From RGIG3009 sp045596745 (GTDB lineage: Bacteria; Bacillota; Clostridia; Oscillospirales; Acutalibacteraceae): 21,335 nucleotides of DNA. The position numbers and the translations under genes are program-made. Below the pieces are notes generated by a model that saw only the letters and a list, made by a program, of their open reading frames with translations, ran no database searches and was not told the DNA's origin. The stretch spans positions 1 to 21,335 of the forward strand of contig JAZODA010000029.1 of the NCBI GenBank assembly GCA_045596745.1. The letters are read 5' to 3'. How positions within the stretch are numbered: the stretch's first letter is position 1; each line of letters starts with the position of its first letter. Below, piece by piece: positions 14,099-21,335 of this stretch.

Positions 14099-16363
14099 AT
14101 GCTTTGTTCTCGTTGTAACAAACGTCCTGCCGTTGTGTTTGTCACACGAATGGAAGGAAATGAAACCAAAAACGAAGGGTTCTGCCTTACTTGCGCCAAG
14201 GAACTCGGCATCCAGCCGGTAAACGATTTGCTCAATAAATTCGGTATCGGTCAGGAAGAACTCGAGGCGATGGATGAGCAGTTCGGTGAGCTGATGGCCA
14301 CGGAGGGCGAGGATGGTGCCGAAGGGTTTATGCCCGGTGGTGCCGCGACGTTTCCTTTTCTGCAGAACCTCTTTGGTAAGCAGGCGGGCGAGGAGACGGC
14401 TGCATCCCACGAAGAGGGAAAAGAGCCTCAAAAGGATAAGAAAAAAGAGAAGAAACGCAAGTTTCTGGATACCTATTGTACCGATCTTACCAAAAAAGCC
14501 AGAGAGAATATGCTGGATGCCATTATCGGTCGCGATCGCGAAATCTATCGCGCAACGCAGATTTTGTGCCGTCGTAGCAAGAACAATCCTTGCTTGATTG
14601 GTGAGCCCGGTGTCGGTAAGACGGCGATTGCCGAGGGACTGGCACTGCGTATTGCCGCCGGAGACGTTCCGTATAAGCTGCGCGATAAGGAACTGCACCT
14701 GCTGGATTTGACCGCTTTGGTAGCGGGTACGCAGTTTCGCGGTCAGTTTGAAAGCCGTATTAAGGGCCTTATCGAAGAGGTTAAGGCACAAGGCAACATC
14801 ATTTTGTTTATCGACGAGGTACACACGCTTGTCGGAACGGGTGATTCCGAGGGCAGTATGTCTGCCGCCAACATCCTGAAGCCTGCGCTTTCTCGCGGTG
14901 AAATTCAGGTGATTGGTGCTACGACCTTCAATGAATATCGTAAGCACATTGAAAAGGATGCCGCTTTGGAGCGCCGCTTCCAACCGATTCGCGTGGAAGA
15001 GCCTTCTATCAGCGACACAGTGGAAATGCTGTGCGGTATTCGCACGTATTACGAAAACTATCACGGTGTATCGGTCAGCGAAGCTGTACTGCGTCAGGCG
15101 GTTGTGCTTTCCGAACGGTATATTACCGATCGCTTCCTGCCGGATAAGGCTATCGACCTGCTGGATGAGGCGTGTACCGCCGCATCGCTGCAAAATACCA
15201 AGGCGGATGAATTTGCTAAGCTGCTGATTCGTGCCGACGAACTGCGCAGCAAGGAGACGGAGCTGATGGCGGAAGAAACCATCGACTACGAAAAGCTTGC
15301 CAACGTTCGTGCCGAACTGCTTAAAACCGAGCAGGAGGTTGACGTTATCCGCCCCGAAGCGGAAAGCACGCCGGTTACCGAGCAGCATTTGGCTGCGGTT
15401 ATCGAGTTGTGGACGGGTATCCCGGCTTCCAAGATTCGCGAAAACGAACTGGAAAAGCTCGCCGATTTGGAAAGCGAACTGAAGCGGCACATCATTGGTC
15501 AGGACGAAGCGGTTTCGCTGGTTTCTGCCGCAATTCGCCGCAGTCGTGTTCAGATTAGCCCGCGTCGTCGCCCGGCTTCGTTCATCTTTGTCGGACCTAC
15601 CGGCGTCGGCAAAACCGAGCTTGTCAAAGTGCTGGCAGCACAGCTGTTCGATACACCGGATACGCTGGTGCGTCTGGATATGTCGGAATATATGGAAAAG
15701 CACGCGGTTTCCCGCTTGATTGGTTCGCCTCCCGGTTATGTTGGGTATGACGAAGCGGGTCAGCTGACCGAAAAGGTCAGACGCAAGCCGTATTCCGTTG
15801 TGCTGTTTGATGAGATTGAAAAAGCGCATCCCGATGTGCTTAACATCTTACTGCAGATTCTGGATGAGGGTCGTGTAACGGACGCTCAAGGTCGCGTGGT
15901 GAATTTCGAGAACACCGTGATTGTGATGACCTCCAACGCAGGCAGTCAGTTCCGTGAGAACCTGATGGGCTTTGGCAAAACCGATGCCGAGGCTTCCAAA
16001 GAACGCAGCGAAAAAGCGCTTTCGGATTTCCTGCGTCCTGAGTTTATCAGTCGTGTGGATGAGATTATTCACTTTTTGCCGCTTACAGAGGAAAACCTCG
16101 GTGCCATTGCGGTATTGATGTTGGATGAGCTGAAAGGCTCGCTTGCGGAAAAGGGTATCACGCTGAAATGGAGCGAGGATATCCCGGGTTGGCTGGCTCA
16201 TCGTTCTGCCGGCGGCAAGCGCGGTGCTCGCGATCTTCGCAATACGGTTCGCCGCGAAATCGAGGATCGTCTGGCGACCATTCTCGTTACTCGCCGTAAT
16301 GAGACGCTCTGCGGTCTTGCGATTACGCTGGAAAACGACGCACCGCTTGTTCAGGCACTGTAA
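14099..16363 (+). CDS. clpE: ATP-dependent Clp protease ATP-binding subunit ClpE
   Basis: ClpE is an AAA+ unfoldase that feeds substrates to ClpP. The 754-residue protein begins with a zinc finger of two Cys pairs (C3/C6 and C29/C32), the ClpE hallmark in place of the Clp N-domain repeats. An acidic linker and a Lys-rich stretch (112-121) follow. AAA domain 1 has Walker A at 168-176 and Walker B ILFIDE (235-240). A coiled middle domain spans about 364-425. AAA domain 2 has Walker A GPTGVGKTE (499-507) and Walker B VVLFDE (567-572). The later MGF tripeptide (in NLMGFGK) fits a ClpP-docking loop. AAAGGAG precedes the ATG. No CtsR operator is visible upstream, although ClpE is CtsR-controlled in Bacillus. 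Confidence 0.93.
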   Translation: MLCSRCNKRPAVVFVTRMEGNETKNEGFCLTCAKELGIQPVNDLLNKFGIGQEELEAMDEQFGELMATEGEDGAEGFMPGGAATFPFLQNLFGKQAGEETAASHEEGKEPQKDKKKEKKRKFLDTYCTDLTKKARENMLDAIIGRDREIYRATQILCRRSKNNPCLIGEPGVGKTAIAEGLALRIAAGDVPYKLRDKELHLLDLTALVAGTQFRGQFESRIKGLIEEVKAQGNIILFIDEVHTLVGTGDSEGSMSAANILKPALSRGEIQVIGATTFNEYRKHIEKDAALERRFQPIRVEEPSISDTVEMLCGIRTYYENYHGVSVSEAVLRQAVVLSERYITDRFLPDKAIDLLDEACTAASLQNTKADEFAKLLIRADELRSKETELMAEETIDYEKLANVRAELLKTEQEVDVIRPEAESTPVTEQHLAAVIELWTGIPASKIRENELEKLADLESELKRHIIGQDEAVSLVSAAIRRSRVQISPRRRPASFIFVGPTGVGKTELVKVLAAQLFDTPDTLVRLDMSEYMEKHAVSRLIGSPPGYVGYDEAGQLTEKVRRKPYSVVLFDEIEKAHPDVLNILLQILDEGRVTDAQGRVVNFENTVIVMTSNAGSQFRENLMGFGKTDAEASKERSEKALSDFLRPEFISRVDEIIHFLPLTEENLGAIAVLMLDELKGSLAEKGITLKWSEDIPGWLAHRSAGGKRGARDLRNTVRREIEDRLATILVTRRNETLCGLAITLENDAPLVQAL

Positions 16364-16367
16364 TATC

Positions 16368-16411
16368 AAAGAAAAAGACGGACACTCCGCAGAGTGTCCG
16401 TCTTTCTTTTT
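16368..16411. terminator. Bidirectional terminator between clpE and the fucosidase gene
   Basis: An 11-bp GC-containing stem (16377-16387 with 16392-16402, loop CGCA) is extended by mostly paired A- and T-rich arms. It lies between convergent stop codons at 16363 and 16418. A T-rich tail appears on both strands, so it should end both operons. Confidence 0.85.
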
Positions 16412-16417
16412 CGGTAA

Positions 16418-17644
16418 TTATTCGCAGATGATCTTTGCCACGCGCACGGCCGTGTTGCGACCATAAACGAAGGGCGGCGTATGCACCGTAACCTTGCCGT
16501 TTGCCTGCTCGAATACCAGCGGCTCGTTGGTATCCAGCCAAGCGACGGAGCGAACCGTATCCGGCAGCTCAAAGGTGCTCTCGTAAGTGCCTTTTTCTGC
16601 GGCGATGGTAACGTTCTCGTCAGCGCTGGGACGCAGGTGATCGCAGAAGAGGTAATAGCAGTTCTCGTGCTTGAGCAGGAAGTTATCCGGCTTGTTTTCG
16701 ACATCGATGTAGGTAGGACGAGGGAGGCGAATCGCTTCCTCGAACAGAGTGACCCATTCACCCATCAGCGCCAGGAACGCCGCATCAATCGGGCGAATCG
16801 AGCCATCGCCCATCGGGCCGATGTTAAGCAGCAGGTTGGCACCGTAGCGACGGCAGCCTGCCAGCATACGGATGATGTCGGCAGGTGCTTTGTAAGCGAT
16901 ATCACCGGCAGCATAGCCCCAGTGGCTGTTCAGCACTTCGCACATCTCACCGGCGAGATACTTCGGAGCTTCTTCCGGCATCTTGGTGGGCATACCGCGC
17001 TCGTAGGTAACGCTGTCCAGCTCGATGTGACCGGCTTCGCCGCGGGCGTTCAGACCGGTGTTGTTGATAATTATGCACTGCGGCTGATACTTACGAATCA
17101 AGCCGTACAGCTCGTCTTCCTGCCAATCTTCGTTGGGTTTGTCCCATTTACCGTCAAACCACAGACCGCCGATTTTGCCGTACTTGGTGCAAAGAACTTC
17201 AATGCTGGCACGCAGATACTTCAGATACGTCGGGAAGTCCTCTTTGTAGCTGGGCTCACGCCAATCCAGCAACGTGTGATAGAAGAAGGGAATGATACCG
17301 GCAGCATTACAAGCATCCACAAATTCGCGCACCAGGTCGCGACCGCAGAAGTGGGGGGCATCGTAATCGTTCAGACCGCACGTATCGTACAGCGAGAAGC
17401 CGTCATGATGGCGAGTTGTCAGCGTAATGTACTTACAACCGGCGTTTTTGGCAGCGGCAACCAACTCGGTAGCCCAATCGGCTTTCGGGCAAAATGCGTG
17501 CGCAAAAGGCTCGTAATCGGCATGCTCGATTTTGTGAGCGAACATAGCCCATTCACCCTTCGCCATCAGGCTGTAGGCACCGAAATGCACAAACATACCA
17601 AAGCCGAGGTTTTCGAAATCTTTTACTTCTTGACGGATAATCAT
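16418..17644 (-). CDS. Alpha-L-fucosidase, GH29
   Basis: GH29 enzymes release terminal alpha-L-fucose from glycans with retention of configuration. The 408-residue protein shows the GH29 marks FGMFVHFG (15-22) and KYITLTTRHHDGFSLYDT (71-88), and the nucleophile motif GLWFDG with D164. The GPMGDGSI motif lies near residue 278. A short C-terminal beta domain (about 320-408) completes it. There is no signal peptide, so it acts in the cytoplasm on imported oligosaccharides. AAAGGAGA lies just upstream of the ATG, 13 bases after the stop of the GH36 gene, so it is the second gene of that operon. The linkage it cleaves cannot be told from the sequence. Confidence 0.92.
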   Translation of the reverse strand: MIIRQEVKDFENLGFGMFVHFGAYSLMAKGEWAMFAHKIEHADYEPFAHAFCPKADWATELVAAAKNAGCKYITLTTRHHDGFSLYDTCGLNDYDAPHFCGRDLVREFVDACNAAGIIPFFYHTLLDWREPSYKEDFPTYLKYLRASIEVLCTKYGKIGGLWFDGKWDKPNEDWQEDELYGLIRKYQPQCIIINNTGLNARGEAGHIELDSVTYERGMPTKMPEEAPKYLAGEMCEVLNSHWGYAAGDIAYKAPADIIRMLAGCRRYGANLLLNIGPMGDGSIRPIDAAFLALMGEWVTLFEEAIRLPRPTYIDVENKPDNFLLKHENCYYLFCDHLRPSADENVTIAAEKGTYESTFELPDTVRSVAWLDTNEPLVFEQANGKVTVHTPPFVYGRNTAVRVAKIICE

Positions 17645-17657
17645 ACTGTTCTCTCCT

Positions 17658-19772
17658 TTATTTGATGTTTAAAAGAATAGCGTGTGCGGTCAGGGGTTGC
17701 ATAGGATCTATCACCAGTTGTCCGTTTTCCACGGAAACCTTGACATCGCCGAACCGGTTTTCAACCGCGACGTCGGCGCCGAGGTCAATGCGAAGCTCTT
17801 TTTCAAGCGGCTCGCGGAATGCGTGGCAAACGACCAAAATCTGTTTGTCCGTGCGGCGTACCACTGCTTGCGTACCGGTGGGGTAACGGGTGTTGTTTCC
17901 GCGGTTGCCGTACAGCTTGGTGTCGCCGTTAATGATAACGTCTTCCAACTGCTTGTAGAAGTCCATCGCCTGCTTAACAACGGCGCGTTGCTCGGTGTTC
18001 AGTTCGTTCATCGGACCGGACAAGCAAACACGACCGAGGAAGGTGGCAGCAAGGGAATACACCAAACGATTACGGCTGTCATCGCCGTGCAGCGTAGCCC
18101 AGATAAGCTCCTGAGCAGGCAGCATCAGCTTGTGCAGGCTGGCGGCGATGTAGGGGATCTCGATGGCTTCGTGAGCATCCGAGAACGAGGAAACCGCGCT
18201 GACACCCATCATCGAAGGCTCCAGGCGATGTCCGCCGGAAGCGCAGTTTTCAATGATAAGGTCGGGAATCTCGGTTTTCATAAGCTCGAAGAACTCGCGT
18301 ACCGCTTGCAGATGCTGACGAATCGCTTCCGCACCCGACTCCGCGCCGTCGGCACGAATGCCGGTGTTGGCGTTATAGTCCACCTTGATATACCCGAATC
18401 CGTACTCCTTCAGGTAAGCAATCACCTTTTTATACAGATGCTCGCGTACATCGGCACGACGGAAGTCCCAGTAAGAGCGGATGCCGTTGGTCTTGATAAC
18501 CTGACCGTCGCGCTTGAGCTTCATATCGTCGTAGTCCGGCTCAAACAAGCGAGAACCCTCGGTGGTAACTTCGAACTCAAACCAGAGACCGGGAACCATT
18601 CCGTTTGCACGGATTTCCGCGTTCATCGCCTTCATATCGGGGAAGATGGCAGGATCGTGTTCCCACTCGCCGTTACCGGCCTGTTCACAACCGGCTTTAC
18701 ACCAACCGGCATCAATCACAAGGTACTTCACACCAAACTCTTTCAGACAGTGGCAGAAGTTCAGCATTTTCTCCTGCGTCGGCGTGCCCCAGGTGGCACA
18801 ATATTCGTTAAACGAAGTGGGAATACCGACCTCGCCATAGGCGCGATACGCAGGCTTTTGCATATCCGTTACCGCAGCACAGGCTTCTTCAACCGTACCG
18901 CAAACAGCGGCTACATATGCCTTCGGCGCGGCAAAACACGTGCCGTTCGGAATCACCTTTTTCCAGCCGCAACGGTTTTCATCACCGAGTCCGCCGCAGA
19001 AGGTCATATAGTTACCGAGACGCGCCAGTTCCATCTGCCAGGTGGCGTTATGCGCAATCTGCGCCGCCCACAGGGTGTGATGCTCGGTATCTTCAAAAAC
19101 CGCCGTGGGGAAGTAGCGTTCAACCGGATAGCTGCCAAAGCTGCCGAAGCGTTCGGTGTTGTCGTTCACCATCCAGCTAATCCACGATTTTTCAAGACCG
19201 AGGTCTTCAATCGTCTGGCATTGATGTTTGCCTTCCAAGCTCCAACCCGCCATAAAGCGGTGGAAGCGATACACGTTGGGAGCATCGGTGAGCTGGAACG
19301 GGCTGAGGCCATCCAACACAAAGCTGGACAGCATATCCAGCTCCACATCTGCGCCGCTTTCGTTGATAAAGACGGTTTCAATCTCAAAGCCGCGAAGTCC
19401 GTTGTGATAGGTCAGACGATGTTCCGCACCGTAACCATCATCATTTTTCAATACCGTGACGATGGTGGTTTTATCGGACTCGGTTTCCACCGTTTGCTCT
19501 TTGAGCTTGAACGATTTGTCAATAACGGAGGAACGCATGGTCAAACCGGGGGAGACAATAGGCAGGTGCGCCAGATGAATATTGACGAGCGTGCCTTGTT
19601 GCCAGTTGTGGGTGTAGTCGGCGCGCGGATCAAAATCCGGCTGCGGAATCTCCCAAGGGGATTGCTCTTTAGACTCCATACCGACAGGAATCAGGCGAAG
19701 CGCCACGTTCTGTTGTTCATCGACAAGATATTGAACAATGGTGCTGCCAAAGCGAAAATCTCTGCTCTCCAT
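17658..19772 (-). CDS. Alpha-galactosidase-type enzyme, GH36
   Basis: The 704-residue protein has the three-part GH36 plan: an N-terminal beta-supersandwich (about 1-310), a TIM barrel (about 315-640) and a C-terminal beta domain. Barrel motifs are YLVIDAGW (350-357), PGLWFEFE (394-401) and YIKVDYN with the probable nucleophile D465. ENCASGGHRLEPSMMG (508-523) follows, then SFSDAHE with the probable acid/base D532. These fit a retaining alpha-galactosidase, although GH36 also contains alpha-N-acetylgalactosaminidases. No signal peptide is present, so it is cytoplasmic. AAAGGAGG lies 6-8 bases before the ATG. It leads a two-gene operon with the GH29 fucosidase. No transporter or regulator is in view. 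Confidence 0.88.
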   Translation of the reverse strand: MESRDFRFGSTIVQYLVDEQQNVALRLIPVGMESKEQSPWEIPQPDFDPRADYTHNWQQGTLVNIHLAHLPIVSPGLTMRSSVIDKSFKLKEQTVETESDKTTIVTVLKNDDGYGAEHRLTYHNGLRGFEIETVFINESGADVELDMLSSFVLDGLSPFQLTDAPNVYRFHRFMAGWSLEGKHQCQTIEDLGLEKSWISWMVNDNTERFGSFGSYPVERYFPTAVFEDTEHHTLWAAQIAHNATWQMELARLGNYMTFCGGLGDENRCGWKKVIPNGTCFAAPKAYVAAVCGTVEEACAAVTDMQKPAYRAYGEVGIPTSFNEYCATWGTPTQEKMLNFCHCLKEFGVKYLVIDAGWCKAGCEQAGNGEWEHDPAIFPDMKAMNAEIRANGMVPGLWFEFEVTTEGSRLFEPDYDDMKLKRDGQVIKTNGIRSYWDFRRADVREHLYKKVIAYLKEYGFGYIKVDYNANTGIRADGAESGAEAIRQHLQAVREFFELMKTEIPDLIIENCASGGHRLEPSMMGVSAVSSFSDAHEAIEIPYIAASLHKLMLPAQELIWATLHGDDSRNRLVYSLAATFLGRVCLSGPMNELNTEQRAVVKQAMDFYKQLEDVIINGDTKLYGNRGNNTRYPTGTQAVVRRTDKQILVVCHAFREPLEKELRIDLGADVAVENRFGDVKVSVENGQLVIDPMQPLTAHAILLNIK

Positions 19773-19797
19773 AATCGCCCTCCTTTTTCTGGTAGAT

Positions 19798-19826
19798 ATT
19801 TTACCATATCACTGTAACATTTGCAA
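19798..19826 (-). promoter_or_regulatory. Probable promoter of the GH36-GH29 operon
   Basis: On the minus strand TTGCAA (19821-19826) and TAAAAT (19798-19803) are 17 bases apart, with TGG before the -10 (extended type). The -10 sits in a small inverted repeat (GATAT...ATATC, 19795-19810), a possible weak operator. No convincing catabolite-response element is visible. Confidence 0.55.
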
Positions 19827-19863
19827 TAAAAAGAAGTATGGGAAATGCGAATTACAGAAAAGA

Positions 19864-19895
19864 AAAAATCCGAAAGCATTTGCTTTCGGATTTTT
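19864..19895 (-). terminator. Terminator downstream of tRNA-Leu
   Basis: A perfect 15-bp inverted repeat pairs 19864-19878 with 19881-19895 across a two-base gap. It is followed on the minus strand by a run of T. It lies four bases past the tRNA CCA end and separates it from the GH36 promoter. Confidence 0.85.
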
Positions 19896-19898
19896 GTG

Positions 19899-19985
19899 TG
19901 GTGCGGGTAACAGGACTTGAACCTGCACAGCCTTGCGACCATTAGAACCTGAATCTAACGCGTCTGCCAATTCCGCCATACCCGC
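19899..19985 (-). tRNA. tRNA-Leu(CAG)
   Basis: The minus strand folds into an 87-nt class II tRNA. The acceptor stem is GCGGGTA/TACCCGC, the D-arm begins TGGCGGAATTGGCAGACGC, and the anticodon stem is TTAGA/TCTAA with loop TTCAGGT. A long variable arm, the T-arm GCAGG-TTCAAGT-CCTGT and an encoded CCA complete it. Anticodon CAG reads the CUG leucine codon. It has its own promoter and terminator and lies between two glycosidase genes on the same strand. Confidence 0.95.
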
Positions 19986-20011
19986 ATATATCAGTGGCGG
20001 CAACGTTTGCT

Positions 20012-20040
20012 ATTATAACCTCCAAAGTTCGGATTGTCAA
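20012..20040 (-). promoter_or_regulatory. Sigma-A promoter of tRNA-Leu
   Basis: On the minus strand TTGACA (20035-20040) and TATAAT (20012-20017) are 17 bases apart, a perfect consensus like that of tRNA-Val. A start near 20005 leaves about 20 bases before the mature 5' end. Confidence 0.9.
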
Positions 20041-20044
20041 TAGG

Positions 20045-20108
20045 TTTTTTAAAAAAGTTTATATATTTTTCCCCGACCGATACAGCGCGTACCATATCGG
20101 TCGGGGAA
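20045..20108. other. Strong hairpin and T6A6 palindrome after the partial glycosidase gene
   Basis: A 14-bp stem pairs 20069-20082 with 20095-20108 (core CCCCGACCGATA/TATCGGTCGGGG) eight bases past the stop codon at 20116-20118. On the minus transcript it is followed by AAAAATATATAAAC and only then by T6A6 (20045-20056), so the U-tract is displaced by about 12 bases. It may be an imperfect terminator or an mRNA 3' stability hairpin. Confidence 0.55.
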
Positions 20109-20115
20109 GCACAAA

Positions 20116-21335
20116 TCAGAACAGGATTTCGAACGTGCCGGCAGTGGGCAAATCGAAGCAAACAGCGTTTCCGCTCTTCGCAAAAGCGAGATCTTTTCCG
20201 TTTTGCACAATGCGGGAAACCTCACGGCTGAACAGCATTTCGACACCGGTCAGCGCATAGTCGGCTTCCAGCACGAAGCGGTCGTCAAGGCGGGTGATAG
20301 CATTCAGGCGGATGTTTGCATCGTCCAGACGGAGTTCTTCCGGTGCACTGACCGCATACAGGCGGCTGGCATGCGGTGCCAATTCCACGCTGAACGAACC
20401 GTCCGCTTTGAACTGCTCTCCGCTCCACACATTGGTAAGGATGTACTCGCCACGCGGCAAGTCGAGCTCTTCCACCGACACGTTGAAGGTGCGCTGCTCG
20501 TCAGCAAGGTTAAAGATACCCACCGTACGAAGCGGCGTGCCATCGGTATTTTCCAGACGCGTAAAGTGCGGCGTTTTGAAATACAGGATTTCGGGCGCGC
20601 GCTGCGTGTGGTCGCGGTAGTCAAACTGGGCGAAATAGACATCCTGACCGTTGTTCGGGTTGCAGGCCGCTTTGCGAAGCACGCGAAGCTTTTCTTTGTC
20701 GGTTGCCCGGCTGAGCTTACCGGCAATTTCAATCATCGAATGCGATACCAGGCAGTAGTTGATGCAGAACATCGCTTCGTCCTCGGTCAGACCCGGGAAC
20801 AGACCGATGGCATCGCTGTTCGGCGGGAACAAATCACCGGTATGGGTAGCATAGCACGCCGCGCCCCATTGGAAGCTGGTGCGGACATAATCCCAGTTAC
20901 CGCCACCGATGTCGATGCCGTAGCGATAGTTGGTAAAGAATTCACCAAGGAACGGGTTGCCCATAACAATGTCACAGCCCGTCTGCAGATAGCCGTCGCG
21001 CGGCAGATTGTTACGAATGGTATTCAGCCACCAGCGACGATTCTCGTATCCCGACCGATCGTGGTTTTTGTACAAATCGTGGCTGTCCTCAAACGCATAG
21101 CTCCAGAAGTCGTGCTTAACAGCGTCAAAGCCGTATTCACGGCACAGCGTGTGCATGGCCTTTTGGATATACTCACGCACAATCGGCTGGCTGACATCCA
21201 GCGGCTGGGTGTACTTGACGCGGTAGGTGTAGTCCATAAACCATTCGGGATGCTCCTGATAAATCTTGGAAGCAACCGGACAGAAGCCGCCAATCCAGAT
21301 AGCGGGGCGCATACCCATTGCACGCAGTTTATCCG
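20116..21335 (-). CDS. GH36/GH-D clan alpha-galactosidase-like protein, C-terminal part (partial)
   Basis: The frame is open to the window edge; the first visible residues are DKLRAMGMRPAIWIGGF, so the ATG at 21318 is internal. It resembles the second half of a GH36/GH27-type TIM barrel. PAIWIGGF is a barrel strand, PEWFM follows, and YGFDAVKHDFW holds a probable nucleophile (the Asp of KHD). A YRYGIDIGGGNW segment has a candidate acid/base Asp. After about 250 residues of barrel comes a C-terminal beta domain ending in SGNAVCFDLPTAGTFEILF. It differs clearly from the other GH36 enzyme here, so it is not a recent duplicate. The N-terminus, start site and any signal peptide lie outside the window. 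Specificity is unknown; alpha-galactosidase is the best guess. Confidence 0.75.
   Translation of the reverse strand, partial: DKLRAMGMRPAIWIGGFCPVASKIYQEHPEWFMDYTYRVKYTQPLDVSQPIVREYIQKAMHTLCREYGFDAVKHDFWSYAFEDSHDLYKNHDRSGYENRRWWLNTIRNNLPRDGYLQTGCDIVMGNPFLGEFFTNYRYGIDIGGGNWDYVRTSFQWGAACYATHTGDLFPPNSDAIGLFPGLTEDEAMFCINYCLVSHSMIEIAGKLSRATDKEKLRVLRKAACNPNNGQDVYFAQFDYRDHTQRAPEILYFKTPHFTRLENTDGTPLRTVGIFNLADEQRTFNVSVEELDLPRGEYILTNVWSGEQFKADGSFSVELAPHASRLYAVSAPEELRLDDANIRLNAITRLDDRFVLEADYALTGVEMLFSREVSRIVQNGKDLAFAKSGNAVCFDLPTAGTFEILF

Noticed and set aside
13901..15829. Minus-strand 642-residue open frame
   Set aside because: It is antisense to pgsA and clpE, whose motifs are complete; the translation has no recognisable domain.
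16481..17665. Plus-strand 394-residue open frame
   Set aside because: It mirrors the GH29 gene and has no motif or ribosome-binding site of note.
17682..19817. Plus-strand 711-residue open frame
   Set aside because: It is antisense to the GH36 gene, which has a good ribosome-binding site and intact catalytic motifs; no supporting signal exists on the plus strand.
19903..19985. Attachment-site duplication of tRNA-Leu
   Set aside because: I found no second copy of the tRNA 3' end in the window and no integrase, so an att site cannot be supported.

Overview
The window looks like a chromosomal segment of a low-to-medium GC Bacillota, most likely a Clostridia/Oscillospirales-type gut bacterium. 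Four points suggest this. There is a shared-type ECF transporter core (two ATPases plus EcfT) joined to truA. There is a ClpE-type unfoldase with an N-terminal zinc finger. A CvpA protein sits beside a DUF5711-like protein. Two cytoplasmic host- or plant-glycan glycosidases lie at one end. The assignment rests on gene content and recognised protein motifs only. There is no rRNA, and nothing was compared with a database.

Layout. Positions 1-1061 (+) hold the tail of an unidentified gene and an S1-domain RNA-binding protein, ending in a strong terminator. Positions 1111-1258 hold an array of five small hairpins with different stems, three of them linked by TGATGATAT. After a second terminator come three minus-strand units: tRNA-Val(GAC), a DppA-like M55 D-aminopeptidase and an ABC-F ATPase. 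A 31-bp near-perfect palindrome at 4278-4308 carries the -35 elements of two symmetrical divergent promoters, one for the ABC-F gene and one for uridine phosphorylase.

Positions 5111-12701 (+) form one tightly packed run: ruvC, ruvA, ruvB, an RlmI-like methyltransferase, ecfA1, ecfA2, ecfT, truA and a DUF5711-like membrane-anchored protein. An extended -10 promoter inside the end of udp drives it. A second promoter at 12713-12741 drives cvpA, pgsA and clpE, which end at a bidirectional terminator (16368-16411).

Positions 16418-21335 (-) are a glycan-degradation region: an alpha-L-fucosidase (GH29) and an alpha-galactosidase-type GH36 enzyme in one operon, then tRNA-Leu(CAG) with its own promoter and terminator, then the C-terminal part of a second GH-D-clan galactosidase cut by the window edge.

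The core genes cover Holliday-junction processing, vitamin/metal uptake energisation, tRNA and probable rRNA modification, phospholipid synthesis and protein quality control. The glycosidases are the most accessory-looking part. The least explained features are the hairpin array, an abrupt codon-usage change that coincides with it, and the symmetrical divergent promoter. I found no CRISPR array, insertion sequence, prophage or obvious defence system.
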